Below are positions 57,340 to 64,000 of a stretch of 64,000 bases of DNA, in pieces. A program made the position numbers and the translations under genes. The stretch's first letter is position 1; each line of letters opens with the position of its first letter. Below the pieces are notes generated by a model. The model did no database searches and was not told the DNA's origin. It saw only the letters and a program-made list of their open reading frames with translations. Origin of the DNA: Phoronis australis (lineage: Eukaryota; Phoronida; Phoronidae); assembly GCA_002633005.1 (NCBI GenBank), contig NMRA01000020.1:1014803-1078802 (forward strand). The letters are read 5' to 3'.

Positions 57340-57660
57340 TTCGATGCTTTCAGAGAAAACGAAAAAATAATAAAAATTATTAATTGACTCAATTTTCTTA
57401 TTTTCAATTTCCGGAAAAATGAAAATAACAAAATAGCAATTTGAGTCAATTTCTTACTTTCATTTTTCCGAAAAAATATACAAAAATGAAAACTGTGTAA
57501 TTTTCATTTTACCGGAAAAAATGAAAAAAAATTACAAAATTGGAAATCGACTCAGTTTTCTAATGTTCACTGAAAAACGAACAATTAAAAATCAACATGT
57601 GACTTTTTTAATTTTTGAGTTTCGTTTAAAAAGAAAATTGATTTGATTCTTTAATACACG
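57340..57660. repeat. AT-rich array of small palindromes
   Basis: Repeated words TTTTCAATTTCCGGAAAAATG, TTTCATTTTTCCGAAAAAAT and TTTTCATTTTACCGGAAAAAA, each a short inverted repeat centred on CCGGAA, spaced about 55-65 bases apart and alternating with GACTCAATTTTC or GAGTCAATTTC words. No coding potential. Strand-symmetric composition would allow cruciform or hairpin structures. Confidence 0.65.
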
Positions 57661-57887
57661 GACTCAGTTTTCTTCTACAGATTGTAATTCTACTACAGTC
57701 GCGACCTCATATCTCACATCTCAGTATTAGCGTTGAGTAATGGACAAGAACTCTTAGTCCATTTACCGTCAGCTATATTGTTGCTATGATTTGCATTTGG
57801 TCTGTTTCTTTTACATTTTATCAACCGCCAGAACCTTCTTGAATAATTAAGCGCGCTTGCGTTTACAACCTATTTATACACTTTGTT

Positions 57888-58680
57888 TTAATGTTGCATT
57901 TTCGTAGATCTGCACAACTTTTCAAATTCTTTTTTTAGTTTCAAGATCTTCATTGCGTGTATGAGACGATATTTCTGTAACAGATAACTATTAAAGTCAT
58001 CTCTTTTTTCATGATTCCAAAGGTACCTTTTATAAACTTCATAATTTTGAGAATCCCGTTCCTTCTCACAGATAGCAAAACTAAACTGACATCTTATAGA
58101 AAAATGTTTCCCACAATTAATGTTCGTGACCTGAAATAACAATACAACATTAAACAAATTCTTTTCAGTCAGCATGTAGTCAATAGGGCTTTTGGCTGTA
58201 CATGATAGGTATGTGTACTCGTCTTATAAATCGGAGGTTTTCCTACCATTAAGTATGACATGGTTATATAGGATACATGTACACATGTTGATCAAAGTTT
58301 TGCCAAAAAATTATTTACAACGCTATCCACATTGTGAAGTTCATCACTAACAAGTAACAAATCATCTTCATAACGTGAGATATCACCTGAAGACATTTCA
58401 AACTGATCATTTGGTGTTCCTATACCAGCCTTCATATATCCCGTAAAAAATATTTTGTCATTTGGGAATAGACCTTTCTCACAAAATAATCACACATTCC
58501 CAGCATTTTCAGTCGTTGATACATAATCTTTGTATACATGGAAATAAATCCTTCTGGTGGACTGTACAACAAACTACCAAATTTCGTGAGTGGACTAATT
58601 TTCATAAACAGGCTCTTATAGTTAACGATAACTCTAACAAAAATATTTTGGCCTTCTTCCCATTCTAGATTTCACTTACT
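57888..58680 (-). mobile_element. LINE endonuclease-domain remnant
   Basis: On the minus strand, from right to left: LLYSPPEGFISMYTKI (the YxPPE block of APE-type endonucleases), FFTGYMKAGIGTPNDQF (the GDxNARxGxxND block, altered), SGDISRYEDDLLLVSDELH, then after an internal deletion SPIDYMLTEKNLFNVV (the S-x-I-D-Y block) and ICEKERDSQNYEVYKRYLW. The catalytic GDFN and SDH motifs are lost (GYMK, GKH), and frames change at least once. It is a dead non-LTR retrotransposon fragment, possibly the same family as the 51.0-51.7 kb remnant. Confidence 0.7.
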
Positions 58681-59004
58681 GTGAAAGGGACCAGCTTCCT
58701 TCTGATCTCACGCACTCGTTCTGCAGGAGAATTGCTCGGTTATGCTTTGAACTGTGATTTCTTTTTCCGTAAAGGGAATGTGTTAGCCAACAATATGATT
58801 AGATTCACGTTTGAACTCACGTCTGCAATCATTACATCTTAGAAAAAGGTCCAATCAAACAAATGAACTAAAATTTCTGTACGCCACTTCAATAAAAAAA
58901 CAACGATCGTTTTTCACTGATGTTTCTTTGGAACCTCTTGTGCACTCTTGGTCTTTTTCACCCGCGACTTGAGTGTAGATGATAATGAACAATATACATG
59001 TACT
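58681..59004. other. no gene recognised
   Basis: Spacer between the LINE remnant and the duplicated Ly6 flank; short frames only. Confidence 0.4.
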
Positions 59005-59307
59005 GACAAATGTGTTTGCCTCGACCGTGAAATCCGGTATTGCTTAAAGGTTGTGTTGATGTTATTCGTTATTGGCTACAGTCCCCCTATTCATGCTATT
59101 ATGACAATTGCCAATAACTGCAATTCAGCTCCTTAGTAGCACTAGCACCCAGCTAACCAATGAGTTGTCCGCGACAGGTATGTTATTGCGGTTGCTAAGT
59201 GGCCATGGAGATGGGTTTTTTCTGTGAGCTATTTGGCGCGATCGGATATTTGTGAAGGAAACTGCCATTTCAACCTACCAGACACAGGGGAACAGCGAAC
59301 AATCAGT
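59005..59307 (+). promoter_or_regulatory. conserved promoter/5' flank of Ly6 gene B
   Basis: Counterpart of 41747-42034. Similarity begins at about TGTTTGCCTCGA and runs to the ATG. TTTGGCGC (E2F-like) at 59232-59239 keeps nearly the same distance from the start codon (68 versus 61 intervening bases). The CCAAT at 59157-59161 is shared. Confidence 0.5.
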
Positions 59308-62300
59308 ATGAAGTCCTATCTACTTGCTTTAGCCGTCTTTGCGTTGTTAGGATGTGGTAAGTAGAGACATTTTTCAGTGAAAATGTTAAAAATAAGTGCA
59401 TTATGTTTCACCGTTAGTATAGGTATACACGCACTCAGTGCCGTTTTCCAGTAATTGACCTAGAAATTGAGCCTTCAATTCAATGAAAGCGAATAGGGAT
59501 CTCTTAATTTAGGGGCGTTGTATGAAAAGACCCCCCTTTAATTTTCATTAATATTGAGAATTCAACGAATACTTCACTCTCAGTGTGTATCAAAGCCAGT
59601 ATTGAAAATAAAACATCATAAAAAGGAAAATCAGTGTTTTCACAAATGCGCAAATGCCTTAAAAATTTAAGGAACATTGCTCAATCCGTATTTGGTGATT
59701 TTTCATGCAACCGGGTACGAGTGTTTTTTTATTCATTAACTTCCCTCGGCATACAATAACAACGCGATTCGCAGGTGTAACTGTGTAACCTGTGACGGGA
59801 TTTTGCTTATAAGTACACTCATATAATAACCACTTTTCAAGAAAATGATACAACTTTTTATCTTTGTTAAAAAGACACTCACGGACTGCATATGATAGCT
59901 AGGCTATATTCGCATGTTTTACTATGTTTTATCTAAACAGGCCTAAAAAATTAATTAATTCACGCCTACTGTCTCTAAGATCACAAATAACCCATGCTGA
60001 GTCGGTAACTAATCATTTTATTAGATAAATTCAAACATTCACATATATTAATAAATCTGCAACAAAAGTTCCGAGACCAGACTTAAAATTATTCCTCTTT
60101 GTAATCTACGTCAAGTTATCAGGAATGTTTACTTTCCATTCCCCGGGGTTGCCAAGGGCTTACAATAACTTATTCAAAGGCTCACCAAAAACACGGTCAG
60201 CTGTAAACGCTTCTTATTGATTAAATCTTTTGAATGTAGGGAACGGCATATACAAGGCGTACCAAAAATTCCTAACAAAACTATTGGAAATTTTGAGTAC
60301 TGGAAAAGGGGTTGACAACGGGGCCTGTTTATTCCCCTGTTTTTTTTTTTGTTTTTATTTTTCAATTAATGAACCACTATATGTTGCAGTGAATTTCTAC
60401 CTACTAAATTTGAGTCAGGATCAAGCGAGAAGTCGGCGGCTCTCTCTAGCTCCCATTGCTCTAGACATCACCAATTTAAAAAGTCTCCTATTGTTCAAAA
60501 CGAAATCCGAAATAACTGTGCTTCGGAATTTCTGATTCGGTTGTCAGAGAAGTTATAAGTGTAGCCCGCTTCATGAATCATAAATGACCTGGCCCCCTAA
60601 TTCAGGTAAAACCTAAGGAAAATTCGGGCGAAACAAGTAAAAATGGCGGCAATGGAGCATGAATAGAAAAAATACAGAAAGTTCATGTGAATGTAAGGAG
60701 ATGTTTAGAAATCGGTGTCAACCAGAGCGAACCTAGTGGCCAGCCACGAAGGTGGTGAAACTGGTGACTAGCGGGGAAGAATTGATAGCGAACAAGGAAG
60801 GCAATTTTTCTGCCCGGATACGCCAATTATGTCTTACATTCTTTCCTACCGTTTCCAGAGGTGGTGTTGTGACATGAATTGGGAGCGTTGTGTAACACAA
60901 GTCGCTCGAGAGACATTTGTGGCGAGAAATCTTCGCTTATGGAACAAATACAGCTAGTCAACTCATAGCTCAATATTCGTGCCTCGCCGATTAATCATTT
61001 CAGTAGCGGCAGTTTTGCTATTACATGTATATATTCGCGAAGTCGCAAGCTATCTTGTGAAACACCAGCCTTTCATTCGGCGTGATTTTTCGTGATCTAC
61101 ACTAGCTGGCAAGAATATTGCCAGATTCTTGCGAAATCTCTTCTCAAACTAGAGGAGGTACCATGCGCTCACCCAGCCTAAAAATGGGGACTCGAATTTT
61201 TGAGAATGTGAACCTTCAAGTTTTACCAAAAATGGGGTACGTTCAGAGCTATGAATTGTGTATCTGCCTTTTTAGTGGACTTTTGTTTTCTACTTTTTCG
61301 GAATTTTTGTTTGTCTGAGACGGACCTTTTTGCCTACTTCGCCAAATGGGGGCTCGTTCGAGCCCCCCCTCCCCCTTGGGTGCGCGCATGGGCACTTATC
61401 ACGTCACCTATTAGGCCAGCAACCAGTCAAACCACGCCTTGCGGAACATTTGCATTTAATAATCTATGGTCATTGTCTTTTCAGTTTATGCGGGCAACAA
61501 GTGTGTCAAATGCAGCTCAGTGTTGGATAATTCTTGCAACGACGCCTTCGTCAGCAACTCTAAGTATACAGTTAACTGCACTTACGGCTGCAAGAAGACC
61601 AAAGTCGACACAGCTGGTATGGAAATTATTGACAATATTTTGTTTTATTTTTTCTTTGGAACGACGGGAGCACACATAAAACCCTGCTATGATGACTTCA
61701 TTAGTTTTGAAGTTAGTCCATATTGTTTCGTCTTTCAAGCATATATACTCTATAATTTGTATTTATTAACTTTTGAAGTGGGCACTTGGAACAAGGTTAC
61801 CCAAATGACGTCGTATGGAGCTCCCAATGTATTGTTAAAAGGCGAAGGCACCCTTTTTTCATGTCATTTCTAGCAAAAATAAGGTTCGTTGATTATCCCA
61901 GACATATTTTTCAGCTAATTACAGCTTTTTGGTAATTTATACAATTACTCGCCCTCTACTCCAGAAGTGACGTTTTGGTAGGCAAGAATTTCGCGTCAAT
62001 TTATTTTCATGTAGTCTGACTGTGATAGCTGGCAAGTCAGTCACTGTTCTATCTCGGTTGTGATAAGTTCTGTCGTCATTTGCTTTTGTTTACCAGTCAG
62101 TCAACATGCCACACGGTTGCTGTGTACCGGGATGTACTCATTACCGTCTCACGGACAGAGGAACAACTGTCCCACTTGCCCGAGTGTTCCGCGACACACT
62201 CCCACTGGATAGTGACCTTAGCACACAAACTGCTTACATCCAGTGCTGTAGTGGGGCGTAGGCGCACGTAGGCACACGTAGGCGCAGCCAACCACTTTTT

Positions 62301-63292
62301 GGCATTTGAACGTAGCGCCTACGCACCGTAATTTACGTTCAGTGCTCAATGTAATACGGTGGGCTTTGGGCGACTACTTACCTCTTATTTTACCACTACA
62401 GTACTGCTTACATACCGCCGTGTGACTCCCTGGCCACACACCTGACACCTTCTAAATAGCTCCAATATTTTAGACAAGTCCACAATAAACTTATCAAAGT
62501 TTGGCAAACCGATCTGTTCATTGACCGACGAACTGTCCTTTTCAATTGGTGTCGAACTGGGCCTGCATTCACTCCCACTGCTCAACATCGCAGCAGGGCT
62601 GCTTACAGGCTTTGGGCGATAATGAGTATATCCCGGTATATGCAGCAACAGTGTGGCATGAGTTCCGTCAGTCGAAAGCTTTCACATTTTGGAGCTTTTA
62701 GCCATGTTTGTGTTTGCCTTATTTTACAATTCATTTTTTTTCTCAAAAAGTGGGCGGAGTTTCCATGAAACCTTATTACATATTGCGGCGGTTGAGTTAG
62801 TACTCATCATGCATGAGTCAGCTGTCACTCACTACCACACCCATCCAAAAACTCACATTAAATTCAGTTAAGTTTGACTATATTTGGAGTTGTATTTCAT
62901 GGGCTTAAGTTTCCATTGAACGAACCTGTGTTAAAATCTGCTTTATGAAGTTTTAGAATGAAGCGAAATGTGCATCACACCGCTGGGTTTTGTAAATATA
63001 TTGAAAACACACAAGCACGCACACAGAGGTTTTACCACTTTGCAATCGATTGCTTGCTGCTCTGATGTCATTTACCTTGCCAACAGGTATTGTGGTAACT
63101 GATAGAAGCTGTGCTTCATCGTCGAAGACACCCGATTGCACAAAATCTGAGGTCAATGTCTTGGGCATCAGCATTAAGAGTTGGACCTGCTATTGTGACG
63201 GTGATCTCTGCAACGGATCTCCCAAGATGGCTTTGCCTGTTTCCACGGTGCTTTTGGCACTCGTTGTGTCTTTGAAACGAGTGTTGTTCTGA
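59308..63292 (+). CDS. Ly6/uPAR three-finger GPI-anchored protein, gene B (three exons)
   Basis: Tandem paralogue of gene A in the same orientation. Exons 59308-59356, 61485-61616 and 63087-63292, with identical phase-1 junctions and an identical exon 2 length (132 bases). The product is 128 residues: signal peptide MKSYLLALAVFALLGCVYA, mature GNKCVKC start, ten cysteines with the same spacing except for one extra residue before the last CYC group (NVLGISIK versus KIFISIK), sequon N-C-T, CYCDGDLCNGSPKM and a hydrophobic GPI tail. Exon 2 is nearly identical to gene A; exon 3 has more replacements (DRSC, TPDC, NVLG), all clustered in the second and third fingers, so the binding surface may be diverging. 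Intron 1 is 2.1 kb; intron 2 (1.5 kb) holds a Kolobok-like insertion. Confidence 0.88.
61162..61390 (+). mobile_element. MITE, CATGCGCGCACCCAG family, copy 7, in intron 1 of Ly6 gene B
   Basis: Starts CATGCGCTCACCCAGCCTAA and ends CTTGGGTGCGCGCATG; full-length with the TAGTGGACTTTTGTTTTC and GTCTGAGACGGACCTTTTTG blocks. The equivalent part of gene A intron 1 (near 48140-48170) lacks it, so it inserted after the gene duplication. It ends about 95 bases before the exon 2 acceptor. Confidence 0.8.
61839..62670 (+). mobile_element. Kolobok-like element, copy C, rearranged, in intron 2 of Ly6 gene B
   Basis: Left end AAGGCGAAGGCACCC follows TTAA (61835-61838). The left inverted repeat and the THAP start (MPHGCCVPGCTHYRLT, from 62106) are normal; at 62155 the sequence switches to the inverted version of copy A 9536-9632, and from about 62385 to the end it is inverted copy A 9330-9540 (minus-strand frame PVSSPAAMLSSGSECRPSST...KFIVDLSKILELFRRCQVCG). 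The right terminal repeat is missing. So it is broken by an internal inversion and truncation. Confidence 0.75.
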
Positions 63293-63473
63293 GTTCATTT
63301 CACAAAATACGTTTCTTTAGTGTTTAAGTGTAATAACTAATTAATCATCTAATTGTCTCGCTGTGTGCTTGTTTGATGTTTTATAAGTAACGTATCATTT
63401 ATACCGATTTTTAAGACATTATATTACTCCAACTGTAACAAAATGATGTGTTAATAAGTTCTGTTTAAATTCA

Positions 63474-63479
63474 AATAAA
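63474..63479 (+). promoter_or_regulatory. poly(A) signal of Ly6 gene B
   Basis: AATAAA 182 bases after the stop. The site orthologous to the gene A signal reads AATAAG here, so gene B appears to use this alternative downstream signal. Confidence 0.5.
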
Positions 63480-64000
63480 TTTCTTGACGAATAACACATT
63501 TTGTAATGATTGCATTCCTGCTCCTGGCAGTCTGACTTTCTGATTGAAGGCATAATAATACCCTTACAAAAGGCAATGCAATCCCAACAATCGCAAAAAC
63601 ACACAACTCCGTGCACAGAACTCTTATCTCTGAAATGCCAACTCCTACTCCACAGAATTTGCATGGAGAGTTGTAGTTATCAAACCAAGCCTAATTCCAT
63701 TGCTTCGTTTTCATTTTGTTTTTACTGTCCATTAAGTGAGCATTTTGAGGTACAATTCCATACAACGAGCGATTTCTCGGCACAATTAGTCAACAAACCC
63801 GACAATTACACTGGTCATTGTTTATTAGCACCGACCTGTGGCAAAGGGTTGATGCCGGGAGTAGTTTGGCCTCTGATGTTTTTTCAGCTCCAGTCGTAGA
63901 ACCACTTTCGACAACCTATCATCTCACAGACCAGGAGTTTTCCAAAAAGACCTATTTGGGTTTTAAAATCATGGTACAGTATTTTACGGAGAGAAGTTAA
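63480..64000. other. no gene recognised at the right end
   Basis: Two overlapping plus-strand frames (63510-63899 and 63818-64000, the second closing with TAA at the window edge) contain no known domain. The second could in principle be an exon, but no splice or start evidence separates it from chance. Confidence 0.35.

Noticed and set aside
61251-61679. 142-codon frame crossing Ly6 gene B exon 2
   Set aside because: It is a different frame from the cysteine-bearing one and runs through a MITE; the correct exon is 61485-61616.
1-64000. CRISPR array, prokaryotic operons, rRNA genes
   Set aside because: No regularly spaced direct repeats of CRISPR type, no ribosome-binding-site-led gene clusters and no rRNA sequence; the gene structures are eukaryotic.

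Overview
This is a gene-poor stretch of a eukaryotic (animal) draft genome. Evidence for this: spliced genes with GT/AG introns, AATAAA poly(A) signals, animal-specific protein families (rhodopsin-like peptide GPCRs, a Ly6/three-finger GPI-anchored family), and heavy loading with eukaryotic transposons (Kolobok-like THAP elements, hAT-like MITEs, a Penelope-like element, LINE remnants). AT-rich composition, abundant TACATGTA-type words and FMRFamide-receptor-like intronless GPCRs fit an aquatic invertebrate (lophotrochozoan or invertebrate deuterostome). The species cannot be named from the sequence alone. Assembly gaps (N) occur at 1012, 7733-7771, 33523, 44930 and 45558, and two of them sit between near-identical direct copies that are probably assembly artefacts.

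Layout. 0.7-1.2 kb: a candidate two-exon gene for a small secreted cysteine-rich peptide. 1.2-8.6 kb: no gene; a MITE and a gap-split direct duplication. 8.6-9.9 kb: a Kolobok-like element with a THAP zinc-finger remnant. 13.0-14.1 kb and 25.8-26.9 kb: two paralogous GPCR genes on the + strand, each with its whole coding region in one exon and a splice acceptor just before the start codon. 14-25 kb between them: repeats and foldback elements only. 26.9-27.9 kb: a broken Penelope-like retroelement, with a hammerhead-type ribozyme core, directly against the 3' end of the second GPCR. 28-41 kb: repeats, hairpins, a second gap-split duplication, an hAT-like element and a second Kolobok-like element. 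42.0-49.1 kb and 59.3-63.3 kb: two tandem paralogous Ly6/uPAR genes (three exons each, both introns phase 1) on the + strand, whose introns have picked up different transposons since the duplication. 49-59 kb between them: LINE remnants (3' end of the ORF, and an endonuclease domain) and repeats.

How the parts relate. The four confident genes are two duplicated pairs: peptide-type receptors, and secreted GPI-anchored three-finger proteins. Nothing suggests that the two pairs work together. The most informative biology is (i) the paired Ly6 loci, which serve as filled/empty-site controls for several transposon families, (ii) the Penelope-like element with its ribozyme motif, (iii) an intronic tandem array built around a GGGGTACGTACACTAC box, and (iv) the candidate small cysteine-rich secreted peptide near the left end. 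No CRISPR array, rRNA or intact tRNA gene was found.
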